Shown here piece after piece: positions 52,888 to 60,922 of a stretch of 64,000 nt of DNA (the first letter of the stretch is position 1; every line of letters starts with the position of its first letter). The DNA is from Verrucomicrobiales bacterium. Lineage in GTDB: Bacteria > Verrucomicrobiota > Verrucomicrobiia > Verrucomicrobiales > DEV007. The notes under the pieces were generated by a model. The model had not been told where the DNA came from and did no database searches. It saw only the letters and a program-made list of their open reading frames with translations. The stretch spans positions 62,001 through 126,000 of the forward strand of contig JARGOD010000001.1 of the NCBI GenBank assembly GCA_029210205.1. Reading direction: 5' to 3'. The position numbers were made by a program, and so were the translations under genes.

Positions 52888-52927
52888 AACTCTGACAATG
52901 CTGTCACAAAGGTGACTTATATTTGAG

Positions 52928-53431
52928 ATGCGGTGTGTCAAGTGCAGTAGCCTGGATGACAAGGTGATCGATTCCAGATTATCGAAGGATGGTTTTTCCA
53001 TCCGTCGTCGTCGTGAGTGCCTGGACTGTTCACATCGTTTCACCACCTATGAGCAGGTAGAGCGACGCGATGTCCTCGTCATCAAACGTGATGGCACGCG
53101 CGAACCGTTCAAACGCGAGAAGCTGCTATCAGGCTTGATTAAGGCGTGTGAGAAACGCCCAGTTTCCCTCGAAGTTCTTGAGAACGCGGTTGAGGAGATC
53201 GTGAATGACTTGACCGCTGAGGGTCTCAAAGAAATCCCGAGCCGGATGATGGGACCAAAAGTGATGGCCCGACTCCAGAAAATAGATCCCGTAGCATTTG
53301 TTCGCTACGCATCTGTCTACCGTCAGTTCCAAGACGTAGGCGAGTTCAATGACGTTATCGAGTCATTGGAAAACGCCCCCGTCGACAGTCTGCTCCAACC
53401 GGATCTTTTTGAGGCCGGTAAGGCGCCTTGA
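52928..53431 (+). CDS. nrdR: Transcriptional repressor NrdR
   Basis: 167 residues. Zinc ribbon with C3, C6, C31 and C34, the RRRREC-DC-HRFTTYE signature, then an ATP-cone domain (about 49-139: VIKRDGTREPFKREKLLSGLIKAC ... VAFVRYASVYRQF). NrdR represses ribonucleotide reductase genes when bound to dATP/ATP. The start (ATG at 52928) gives MRCVKC, as in relatives. It is followed by an ATP-cone-like protein gene 71 nt later. Confidence 0.96.
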   Translation: MRCVKCSSLDDKVIDSRLSKDGFSIRRRRECLDCSHRFTTYEQVERRDVLVIKRDGTREPFKREKLLSGLIKACEKRPVSLEVLENAVEEIVNDLTAEGLKEIPSRMMGPKVMARLQKIDPVAFVRYASVYRQFQDVGEFNDVIESLENAPVDSLLQPDLFEAGKAP

Positions 53432-53442
53432 GAAAGCGCCTT
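53420..53442 (+). terminator. Weak hairpin at nrdR 3' end
   Basis: AAGGCGC (53420-53426) pairs with GCGCCTT (53436-53442) around a 9-nt loop that contains the nrdR stop codon. No strong T-run follows, so it may only attenuate transcription into the next gene. Confidence 0.35.
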
Positions 53443-53502
53443 CAAAATCCTTCCATTCCAACACAACACACACCCGTAACACCGCACCCACAGACCACTA
53501 CC

Positions 53503-54066
53503 ATGATTGCCCTTCCGCAAGCCATGCCCTTCATTCGTATCGGCTCGTCCAGCCTCGCACTTTGTCAGGCGGACTGGATTACTGAAACTCTCACCAAGGC
53601 AGCCGCCGGAACTGATGTTCCCCCCTGGATGGCCGAAGACATCTCCAAAGGAGTCGAACGCTTTCTCACCAATCATTATCGGGGGACCGTGATTGGTTCT
53701 GACGAGTTGTTTGAACGGATCGAAAAGACTCTGTCTAATCTGGGCCTCGACGAAGTCGCCGAGAATATTGACAAGACTCCGCCACCAGTCCGCATTTCCC
53801 TGAGCGAATTGGCACGTCGCGCCGGCAGCGGATATGAACTCGCTTTTTTCCGACTTCTTGATGAGCAACTTCGCTCCGCTGCTTCCGGAGGTGCGAACCG
53901 TGTTGAGTGCCACGGCCTCAGAACCTGCGTAAAGCGTCTTTCTGCCTCCAAGAAATGGAGCCGACGATGTGATCAACTACAGTCAGAGATCACTGAGTTT
54001 GTCGACTCCACGAGCAGTCTTGTCACCCGTGCTCGTCCTGAGATCTCGATGCGCATTGCTTCCTGA
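53503..54066 (+). CDS. ATP-cone-like domain protein
   Basis: 187 residues from ATG 53503 (the frame is open from 53428, but those residues are Thr/Pro/His-rich and unlikely). Residues about 10-90 fit an ATP-cone: FIRIGSSSLALCQADWITETLTKAA, then AEDISKGVERFLTNHY and GTVIGSDELFERIEKTLSNLGLDEVAENI, mirroring the three-part layout seen in NrdR and NrdA. Residues 95-187 are helical and basic with no recognised fold. Its place directly after nrdR suggests a role in nucleotide-sensing control of ribonucleotide reduction. Domain call is by eye. Confidence 0.6.
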   Translation: MIALPQAMPFIRIGSSSLALCQADWITETLTKAAAGTDVPPWMAEDISKGVERFLTNHYRGTVIGSDELFERIEKTLSNLGLDEVAENIDKTPPPVRISLSELARRAGSGYELAFFRLLDEQLRSAASGGANRVECHGLRTCVKRLSASKKWSRRCDQLQSEITEFVDSTSSLVTRARPEISMRIAS

Positions 54067-54074
54067 GGAAAGGC

Positions 54075-54419
54075 ATGACTCTCTTCGAGAAAATCATCGC
54101 CCGGGAGATTCCAGCCGACATCGTTTTTGAAGATGACGAGTCTCTGGCGTTTCGCGATATTTCTCCCCAGGCACCGACGCATGTCCTCATCATTCCAAAG
54201 AAGCCAATCCCGCGCGTCGGTGAAGCGGAGGCCGAGGATAAAGACTTGCTCGGTCATCTCCTTTTGACTGCCGGGAAAGTGGCAACCGATCTCGGTTTCA
54301 ACAGCACAGATGAAGGGTTCCGACTCGTCATCAACAATGGGAAGAACGGAGGCGAGGCTGTGCCTCACCTTCATATCCACTTACTTGCCGAAAGGCCGAT
54401 GCAGTGGCCTCCGGGTTAA
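54075..54419 (+). CDS. HIT family nucleotide-binding protein (HinT-like)
   Basis: 114 residues. Histidine triad H98-L-H100-I-H102 in PHLHIHLLAE, preceded by FRDISPQAPTHVLIIPKKPI, the HinT branch signature. HinT proteins hydrolyse adenosine phosphoramidates and AMP-lysine in the cytosol. It lies 8 nt after the ATP-cone-like gene, in the same transcription direction, so co-expression is likely though the functional link is unclear. Confidence 0.92.
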   Translation: MTLFEKIIAREIPADIVFEDDESLAFRDISPQAPTHVLIIPKKPIPRVGEAEAEDKDLLGHLLLTAGKVATDLGFNSTDEGFRLVINNGKNGGEAVPHLHIHLLAERPMQWPPG

Positions 54420-54473
54420 AAAAGCCTCAATTCTCCATTTGGAATTTCATCGCGCTCTCTCTTAAGGTCAGGC

Positions 54474-54935
54474 GTGAACGATCATCCACTTCAATACCCT
54501 GTCATTGGTTGGCGCGAATGGCTTTCCATTCCGTCTCTAGGTATCCCGCACATCAAAGCGAAAGTTGATACCGGGGCGCGGACCTCGGCACTGCACACCT
54601 TTGATCTTGAGACCTACGTCACTGACAAAGGCGCAGAGCGCGTCCGCTTTTCGGTTCACCCTTTTCAGGGCGATACCGAAACGGTGATCAACTGTGACTG
54701 CGCGATCATCGGAAATCGCTCAGTCCGTGACTCGGGCGGCCATGAGCAAGTTCGGCCTTTCATCTGCGTTCCCGTCGTTTTTGGCGAATTTAACTGGGAC
54801 GTCGAATTCAGTCTCACCAATCGGGATAACATGAAATTCCGAATGCTTCTCGGTCGAACCGCAATGGAGAATCGCTTTCTCGTCAATCCCGCCCTATCCT
54901 ATCAGCAGGGCAAACCCTTCAAGACCCCTTCTTAA
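54474..54935 (+). CDS. Retropepsin-like protease of the RimK-associated family
   Basis: 153 residues starting at GTG (54474). The catalytic-type motif D32-T-G-A35 ([11 protein letters not shown]) and [10 protein letters not shown] near the end mark the pfam05618 family, once called ATP-dependent zinc protease and now regarded as retropepsin-like aspartic peptidases. These occur beside RimK, as here (4 nt before the rimK start), and may trim glutamate tails added by RimK; this role is by analogy. Cytosolic. Confidence 0.88.
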   Translation: MNDHPLQYPVIGWREWLSIPSLGIPHIKAKVDTGARTSALHTFDLETYVTDKGAERVRFSVHPFQGDTETVINCDCAIIGNRSVRDSGGHEQVRPFICVPVVFGEFNWDVEFSLTNRDNMKFRMLLGRTAMENRFLVNPALSYQQGKPFKTPS

Positions 54936-54939
54936 TCTA

Positions 54940-55854
54940 ATGAAACTCGCCATCTTATCGCGCAACAAGCGGCTCTACTCCACCAATTCGCTTTACGAGG
55001 CGGCCGTGAAAGCCGGCCACGAGGTTCGCGTCATCGACTATGTAAAATGCCACATGGAGATCACCTCGATGCGGCCCAGCATTTACCTTGGCGACGAGAA
55101 ACTCGAAGGCTTTGATGCGATCATTCCACGCATCGGCGCCACCTACACCTTCTTTGGCTGTGCCGTGGTAAGGCAGTTCGAGATGATGAATGTTTACAGC
55201 TTGAACGAATCGGTCGCGATCTCGCGTTCGCGGGATAAACTGCGTTCCCTCCAACTCCTCGCTCGCAAAGGAATCGGGCTTCCTGTGACCACTTTCGCAC
55301 ACGATCCGCGTGCGACCGGCCAACTTGTTAAGCAGGTCGGTGGAGCTCCGGTTGTGATCAAACTTCTTGAAGGCACTCAGGGAGTCGGCGTCGTCCTCGC
55401 CGAAACGAACAAGGCAGCCGAATCAGTCATCGAAGCCTTTCGTGGATTGAACGCGAATATTCTTGCTCAGGAGTTCATCAAAGAAGCTGGTGGTGCCGAC
55501 ATTCGCTGTTTTGTCGTCGGCGGAAAAGTGGTTGCCGCAATTAAGCGTCAAGGTAAAGAGGGCGAATTTCGCTCTAACTTGCACCGCGGTGGCTCCGCCT
55601 CAATCGTCAAGATCACTCCCGAAGAGAGATCCACCGCTGCTCGTGCGGCCAAGATCATGGGGCTGAATGTTGCAGGAGTTGACCTGCTCCGCTCAAATCA
55701 CGGACCTGTCGTCATGGAGGTGAACTCCTCACCAGGCCTCGAAGGCATCGAAACTGCGACGGGCAAAGATGTCGCAGGATTAATCATCACCCTCATCGAA
55801 AATCAGATAAAGATTCAGACGCCGAACCGCACGCGCACCAAAGGTAAGGGTTGA
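54940..55854 (+). CDS. rimK: RimK-type ATP-grasp alpha-L-glutamate ligase
   Basis: 304 residues. N-terminal domain [22 protein letters not shown] with [19 protein letters not shown], then an ATP-grasp fold (about 100-290): [68 protein letters not shown] and [14 protein letters not shown]. RimK adds glutamates to the C-terminus of ribosomal protein S6 or makes poly-glutamate. It lies between the retropepsin-like gene and an AstE-like gene, the standard three-gene arrangement. Confidence 0.93.
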   Translation: MKLAILSRNKRLYSTNSLYEAAVKAGHEVRVIDYVKCHMEITSMRPSIYLGDEKLEGFDAIIPRIGATYTFFGCAVVRQFEMMNVYSLNESVAISRSRDKLRSLQLLARKGIGLPVTTFAHDPRATGQLVKQVGGAPVVIKLLEGTQGVGVVLAETNKAAESVIEAFRGLNANILAQEFIKEAGGADIRCFVVGGKVVAAIKRQGKEGEFRSNLHRGGSASIVKITPEERSTAARAAKIMGLNVAGVDLLRSNHGPVVMEVNSSPGLEGIETATGKDVAGLIITLIENQIKIQTPNRTRTKGKG

Positions 55855-55868
55855 TCCACTGACATTTC

Positions 55869-56906
55869 ATGATCAATCACTCAGAGCCCCTCACGATCGG
55901 CGAAGTATCTTTTGCTCCGGGCAGTAAGGGAGAAGTCAACTTGCCAATCGGCTCCCTGATCGATTACCAGGCGATTTCGATGAACGTCCATGTCCGTCGT
56001 GGAAAGCACGAAGGGCCAGTCCTGCTCCTCACCGCAGGGATTCACGGCGATGAAATTGTCGGTGTGGAAATCCTTCGCCGACTATTGAAGTCAAAACGTC
56101 TACAAGGTTTGCGGGGGTCGATCATTGTCGTCCCCGTGGTTTGCATGCCGGCCTTTCTCGCGCGAACTCGCTATCTTCCCGACCGACGCGATTTAAACCG
56201 CCTCTTCCCCGGCTCACCGGACGGCTCGCTGGGAGGGCGCCTTGCCGCTACTTTCACCGACGAGGTGGTTCCAAACTGCGACTACGCGATCGACTTTCAC
56301 ACTGGAGCAGTCGCTCGACCAAACCTCCCCCAGATCAGGGTCTCGCCCAGCGACGAAAAGAGTATGGCGCTTGCGAAAGCCTTTAAGCCGCCAGTGATTA
56401 TGGAGTCGGGGGTTCGCGAGGGATCTCTTCGCTATCATTTCACCAAGAAGGGAGTTCCTTCCCTTCTCTATGAGGCAGGTGAAGCATTTCGGCTCGATGC
56501 TGCACCCGTAAAATATGGACTTCGCGGCGTCATCTCGGTGATGCGACACCTCGGAATGCTCCCACCGTCACGCTCAAGGGCGGAGCCTAAGACCAAGACA
56601 GTGATTGCGTCCGGCACGAGCTGGGTTCGAGCGCCACAAGGCGGGCTCTTTACTCCCTTTGTTGACCTGGGGAAAGCCGTCACGCCCGGGATGAAGCTGG
56701 GACTCGTTGGCGATCCTTTTGGTCGTCACGAGACCCCTGTCACGTGCAACATGGAAGGTGTCGTTATCGGGCTGAATCGCGAGGCGACCACCGATGAAGG
56801 CGATGCACTCTTCCACATCGCGACCTTTGAAAATCCTGAAAAAGTGGAGGCTCAGATTCTTCGTAGCGAGGTGATCATGGAAGAGCACACCGCCGAGCTC
56901 AAATAG
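55869..56906 (+). CDS. Succinylglutamate desuccinylase/aspartoacylase family protein
   Basis: 345 residues. Zinc carboxypeptidase-like fold with metal ligands His59 and Glu62 (GIHGDE), a DLNRLFPG motif, and the third ligand histidine in AIDFHTGAV. This is the deacylase commonly encoded after RimK. It starts 14 nt after rimK. The substrate in this setting is not established; family members hydrolyse N-acyl amino acids. The C-terminal ~80 residues form a barrel-like lid typical of AstE proteins. Confidence 0.88.
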   Translation: MINHSEPLTIGEVSFAPGSKGEVNLPIGSLIDYQAISMNVHVRRGKHEGPVLLLTAGIHGDEIVGVEILRRLLKSKRLQGLRGSIIVVPVVCMPAFLARTRYLPDRRDLNRLFPGSPDGSLGGRLAATFTDEVVPNCDYAIDFHTGAVARPNLPQIRVSPSDEKSMALAKAFKPPVIMESGVREGSLRYHFTKKGVPSLLYEAGEAFRLDAAPVKYGLRGVISVMRHLGMLPPSRSRAEPKTKTVIASGTSWVRAPQGGLFTPFVDLGKAVTPGMKLGLVGDPFGRHETPVTCNMEGVVIGLNREATTDEGDALFHIATFENPEKVEAQILRSEVIMEEHTAELK

Positions 56907-56960
56907 CAAGCCGCATCTACGTCATTGCCAAGGTTCAGGAGAACTGGTGTCATCCTCACG

Positions 56961-58400
56961 ATGAACCGACTCTTTCTATACGCCACTCTCGTGACCGCCC
57001 TTATCGCGCCCAGTCACGCTCAGAACAAAGCTAAAAAAACTGATCCTGCGCTCGCAGCTGGAAAAGCAAGCCTCGCCCGCCTCGATACTGTCGAAAATTG
57101 GGTGAAGCTATTTAATGGAAAAGACTTCACAAACTGGCAGGGCGATACGGAAAATTACACGATCGAAGACGGCGTCTTGATCTGTCAGGCAGGAGCAAAA
57201 ACGCTCGAAACCGAGAAGGAATATTCCGATTTTGCTTTCAAGTTCGAATTCAAATTAACCGAGTCAGGGAACAATGGGCTTGGCATTAGAGTGCCACCGG
57301 GTGGACGGGCCGCCTACGACGGAATGGAACTTCAAATCCTCGATCATCGGGGAGAGCGCTATCAAAAAGAAACCACCGACGGGAAAAGCCTCAGTATCCT
57401 CAAACCATGGCAGGTTCACGGCTCAATCTACGGGGTCATGCCCGCAAAAACCGGCTATTTGAGACCTCTCGATGAATGGAACGAGCAAACCGTGATCTGC
57501 ATCGAAGATCATGTAAAAGTAATCCTCAATGGCGCGGTCATTCTCGATGCCTATCTCGACGATCTCACGCCCGGTGATCTGAAGGAACATCCAGGCCTTA
57601 AGCAGCGCTCGGGCCACATCCAGTTCGCCGGTCATAACGACCACGTCGAGTTCCGGAACATTCACCTCGCCGACTTCTCGCCTTCCGAGCCTATGCCGAA
57701 GGTCGAAAATGACAATGTTGCTCCTGAAGGTTTCAGCGCGCTCTTCAACGGCAAAGATCTCGATGGCTGGAAGGGGCTCGCTCACAAAGATGCCAACAAG
57801 CGCCGCGCCCTCGAGGGTGACGAGCTCACAGAAGCTCAGAAGATCGCCGACGAAATCATGAACGAACACTGGAGTGTTGTGGATGGCATTCTCACCTACT
57901 CCGGAGAAGGACAATCACTCTGCACAGCCAAAAACTACGGCGATTTCGAATTCTATATCGACTGGAAAATCCCGCCTGGCGCGGACAGCGGAATTTATCT
58001 TCGTGGAACGCCACAAATTCAGATCTGGGACCCACGGGACCCAACGATGAAAAATGATGAAATGCCTGATTCAGTAGAGGACTGGATCGAAACTTATAAG
58101 ACAGGACGCAATCTCGGATCGGGAGGACTCTGGAATAACAAGCGCGCAAGCAACCGGCCTCTTGTCATGGCTGACAAAGTTCCCGGCGAGTGGAACACCT
58201 TTCTCATTCGCATGGTCGGCGATAAAGTTACGATCTGGTTAAACGGCAAACTCGTCGTTGATCGCACCGAACTGGAGAATTACTGGGACCGTGAGGGTGA
58301 TCGCGATATCCCTCTGCCGAGAGCCGATCAGATCGAGCTTCAACATCACGGCAGCGATCTCTATTTCAAGAATCTCTTTATCCGCGAGATTCCTTACTAG
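56961..58400 (+). CDS. Secreted protein with two DUF1080 domains
   Basis: 479 residues from ATG 56961 with a signal peptide (about 1-20, ending SHAQ). Two DUF1080 jelly-rolls: the first about 45-235 (KLFNGKDFTNWQG ... FRNIHLADFS), the second about 250-478 (ALFNGKDLDGWKG ... LYFKNLFIREIPY), each with the SGIYLRG/NGLGIRV core. The tandem layout suggests duplication and possibly bivalent binding or hydrolysis of 3-keto-glycosides. The gene ends 27 nt before repeat copy 3. Confidence 0.87.
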   Translation: MNRLFLYATLVTALIAPSHAQNKAKKTDPALAAGKASLARLDTVENWVKLFNGKDFTNWQGDTENYTIEDGVLICQAGAKTLETEKEYSDFAFKFEFKLTESGNNGLGIRVPPGGRAAYDGMELQILDHRGERYQKETTDGKSLSILKPWQVHGSIYGVMPAKTGYLRPLDEWNEQTVICIEDHVKVILNGAVILDAYLDDLTPGDLKEHPGLKQRSGHIQFAGHNDHVEFRNIHLADFSPSEPMPKVENDNVAPEGFSALFNGKDLDGWKGLAHKDANKRRALEGDELTEAQKIADEIMNEHWSVVDGILTYSGEGQSLCTAKNYGDFEFYIDWKIPPGADSGIYLRGTPQIQIWDPRDPTMKNDEMPDSVEDWIETYKTGRNLGSGGLWNNKRASNRPLVMADKVPGEWNTFLIRMVGDKVTIWLNGKLVVDRTELENYWDREGDRDIPLPRADQIELQHHGSDLYFKNLFIREIPY

Positions 58401-58427
58401 CTCCGCCCCCAACAGGCTTATCCAAAT

Positions 58428-58458
58428 AACAGGGTTAACTCACCGAACTAACCCTGTT
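58428..58458. repeat. 31-nt palindromic repeat, copy 3
   Basis: AACAGGGTTA (58428-58437) and TAACCCTGTT (58449-58458) are perfect inverted arms. The repeat overlaps the last 11 nt of the converging LAB-N gene and supplies its final Glu-Gln-Gly and stop. Its reverse complement and copy 2 share the same outer arms and length, as does copy 1. Confidence 0.75.
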
Positions 58459-59038
58459 CAGTCTCGTCTTTCTGAGTCTTGCCGTAGATGAACCAGAGAT
58501 TCCGAATGTAGATGAACCATCCAGTACTCTGCCCAAGGAATCCGATAATCTCCCAGCGCCAGATGAAGTAAACCATCAGCATTGAAGATCCAAGGAGACT
58601 CAGCCACCAGAAGACCGGCGGCACAACAGATGATCTCGCTTTTTCGCTCGCCTGCCACTGCACGATCATTCGAGCCATGAACACCGCCTGACCGAGAAAC
58701 CCGAAGAACACCCAGGCAACTCCTGTCCATGAAGTGACATCGAGCAGCATGAAGAGCCAAGATTGATTTCTCTGTCGCTTCAGCAGTAGGTCGTAAAACT
58801 CATGAGGCGTCAGCTCAGGATCTCCCTCTTCCCAATTCTTGAATCGTGCAACCAAGGCACCATCTTTCCCCTCAATCACCTCAATAGTGGAAATTCGATC
58901 GGAGTTATTGAAGGGTGGCTCGACCGCCTCACCGGGCGTGGCGACGAGGCCTAGATTCAGGAGGGCGATCCACCCTAAGATGGGTAAGGCCAGCAACAGC
59001 GCCGCTGTCGCGATCACTTTTTTCCGGGCACTGCTCAT
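58448..59038 (-). CDS. Lipid A biosynthesis N-terminal (LAB-N) domain membrane protein
   Basis: 196 residues with a first membrane segment near residues 8-32 and two to three more (about 95-190). SWTGVAWVFFGFLGQAVFMARMIVQWQASEKARSSVVPPVFWWLSLLGS and YGxFIYIRNLWFIYGK are the hallmark of the LAB-N domain found before LpxB in some bacteria and standing alone in others. It may handle lipid substrates at the inner membrane. It overlaps the DUF4199 gene by ATGA, last gene of a minus-strand envelope group. Confidence 0.82.
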   Translation of the reverse strand: MSSARKKVIATAALLLALPILGWIALLNLGLVATPGEAVEPPFNNSDRISTIEVIEGKDGALVARFKNWEEGDPELTPHEFYDLLLKRQRNQSWLFMLLDVTSWTGVAWVFFGFLGQAVFMARMIVQWQASEKARSSVVPPVFWWLSLLGSSMLMVYFIWRWEIIGFLGQSTGWFIYIRNLWFIYGKTQKDETEQG

Positions 59039-59535
59039 GCTCTTCGCTTCCTCAGGAACATCAGGATAATTGCCGTCGAGATCATTCCAATGATGATCGC
59101 TCCGAGTGCCGACTGGATCATGTATGAGGTAAGACCAAAGGTTTGCTTTGCTCCCTCGGCAAACTGCTCTGCCTCGGTTTCGGGCAGACCCGATTCGAGG
59201 TAGAAATTCCGGGTCAACTCCACCATCTGCTCCGTCCAGCCCGGATTGATGAGTTTGAAATAGATGACCTGAGAGAGCGCGGCAAACACCGCCACGATCC
59301 CGGCAATGATCGCCCCTGAACGAAGTCCTTCCTTGTACTGAGTATCGGGAAACCGAAACGTGATGTCACGCAAACCAAGGAGATAGCCGACCACAGAGAG
59401 AAGAACCGACACCAGGGTCATGACCTGGATCATTCCCAGCCCCTGATCATGCATCCCGAGGTAATAGGAAAGAAAGAGCCAGCCCATGTTGACTGACCCG
59501 ATGATCAGTCCCCATCTGAGTTCCAGTGATCTCAT
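59035..59535 (-). CDS. DUF4199 membrane protein
   Basis: 166 residues from ATG 59535 (a GTG at 59550 would add five). Four hydrophobic segments, with RSGAIIAGIVAVFAALSQVIYFKLINPGWTEQMVE and the final MIQSALGAIIIGMISTAIILMFLRKRR. DUF4199 is a family of unknown role common in Bacteroidetes and Verrucomicrobia. Coupled to the LAB-N gene by a 4-nt overlap. Confidence 0.8.
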   Translation of the reverse strand: MRSLELRWGLIIGSVNMGWLFLSYYLGMHDQGLGMIQVMTLVSVLLSVVGYLLGLRDITFRFPDTQYKEGLRSGAIIAGIVAVFAALSQVIYFKLINPGWTEQMVELTRNFYLESGLPETEAEQFAEGAKQTFGLTSYMIQSALGAIIIGMISTAIILMFLRKRRA

Positions 59536-59605
59536 GAATTCCAAAAACACGATTAAAATCAGTCCTTAGCCCAGCGCGGGCAACGACGCAAGACTCCTTC
59601 CCCGT

Positions 59606-60124
59606 TTATGACTTATCCTCGGCGGGTGGTATCCGCGTGAAATACCGAAGAAGAAACATAGTCCAGACTGTGCTTGCGACAATCAACAGCACTGTCAGCG
59701 CAATAAGACCAACCCCATTGAGCCTCGGTGGCCGTTCCAGGTTCGCCGCGACGACGAGGCAGAGCAATCCAGTCGTCCAGACAAGGAAGGCCGCGCTGAA
59801 CCAGAATGAGGTGCGGAACATAAAATCGCACGCACGCCGAAAGTTTTCCGGTTTCCGCCAATATTCGGGATGCGGCGAGTTCAGCAATTTCGGAGACATG
59901 AACCGGATCGGATAAAGCAGCACGATGAGAATGAGCGGAATACTCAGTCCTATCCCCAGCATCCACGCGAAGAATTCGTCGGAAGGCATCTTCCCGGACG
60001 GCTTTCCCGCTTCATTGAAATGCCCGACCATTTTCGCCGGAGCATCAGCGGCGTAATGCCAAACCATGAACAGGAAGAGAACCAAAGTGACAGCAAAAGC
60101 GAGGTAGGGAAGCCGTTGTTTCAT
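59606..60124 (-). CDS. DUF1648-like membrane protein
   Basis: 172 residues from ATG 60124 with four hydrophobic segments. The N-terminus has AKMVGHFNEAGKPSGKMPSDEFF just after the first segment, matching the lP-H-n-xG motif of DUF1648/SdpI-related proteins. The frame is open to 60172 but the added residues overlap the upstream amidase gene. Function unknown; it lies 10 nt after the amidase gene. Confidence 0.7.
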   Translation of the reverse strand: MKQRLPYLAFAVTLVLFLFMVWHYAADAPAKMVGHFNEAGKPSGKMPSDEFFAWMLGIGLSIPLILIVLLYPIRFMSPKLLNSPHPEYWRKPENFRRACDFMFRTSFWFSAAFLVWTTGLLCLVVAANLERPPRLNGVGLIALTVLLIVASTVWTMFLLRYFTRIPPAEDKS

Positions 60125-60134
60125 GGCAAATCGA

Positions 60135-60743
60135 TCAAGGGGTTTCGGAAAGTTCAGACAACCTCGCTTCAATCAACGCTTTCCCGTCACCCTCAAACCA
60201 TTCCTGAAGTCGATCACCCGGGCAATCGGTCGCCGCAACCATTCGATGAGTCACGAGATCCTTTCCGGTCAGACCATTTTTCTTCAGTGATCTAGCAGTC
60301 CATTCAATCAGAGAATTTAGCGCTTCCTCGCTCGGGAGCTCCTTCGTGAAATCGCCTAATACACAGATCAAAAGTCGTCCATCCAAATCGTAAGAAGTGC
60401 CACTATCTCCCTGAAATTCAGCATCTCGCCCTTCGAAGATACGACCATCTGACCCGATCAGGTAGTGATAAGCGACATCTCCCCACTCGCGCTCGACGAT
60501 GTGGTAGCGTTGGACGTTAACAAGACGAGCCCGCTGGAACGCGGCGATTTCATTTGGGCTTTGCGTGTGATGGATTACGACCGAGGTGATCCCTTCGCTG
60601 TGGCGTCCCATCCTCTCAGGCACAGGCTGTGTTCCCTCTTTTGACCAAACTGCCTGCGGAATAGGAGCCAGTCCATCTTTCTCCGAACCATCCGCGATAA
60701 GTGCGACAACGAGGAAACAAAGTAGGAGAAAAAATCGCAGCAT
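60135..60743 (-). CDS. Secreted PGRP/N-acetylmuramoyl-L-alanine amidase
   Basis: 202 residues from ATG 60743 with a signal peptide (about 1-18). Amidase_2/PGRP domain: VVIHHTQSP (first zinc His), YHYLIGSDGRIFEGRD, and HRMVAATDCPGD with the second His and the Cys zinc ligand. It cleaves the amide between muramic acid and the peptide in the cell wall. It heads a minus-strand group with three small membrane proteins that may all act at the cell envelope. Confidence 0.88.
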   Translation of the reverse strand: MLRFFLLLCFLVVALIADGSEKDGLAPIPQAVWSKEGTQPVPERMGRHSEGITSVVIHHTQSPNEIAAFQRARLVNVQRYHIVEREWGDVAYHYLIGSDGRIFEGRDAEFQGDSGTSYDLDGRLLICVLGDFTKELPSEEALNSLIEWTARSLKKNGLTGKDLVTHRMVAATDCPGDRLQEWFEGDGKALIEARLSELSETP

Positions 60744-60922
60744 GGTGTCTAAGAATCGCAAACTTTGCCCTGTGAAGCAAGGCCGTCGAGTCGACGATTT
60801 TTATCCCTTAATTTGCTGGAAGGAGCACTGCTGAAACGATACAAGGGTAGCCCCCCGCGATACAGGCATCGCCTCTTCGTGCGTTTGCATCGCGGCCTGA
60901 TCGACTCTTCCTTTCCAGCTCT

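Noticed and set aside
60742-60834. 30-codon plus-strand frame opposite the amidase start
   Set aside because: No ribosome-binding site, no family resemblance, and it overlaps the amidase start and intergenic region by chance.
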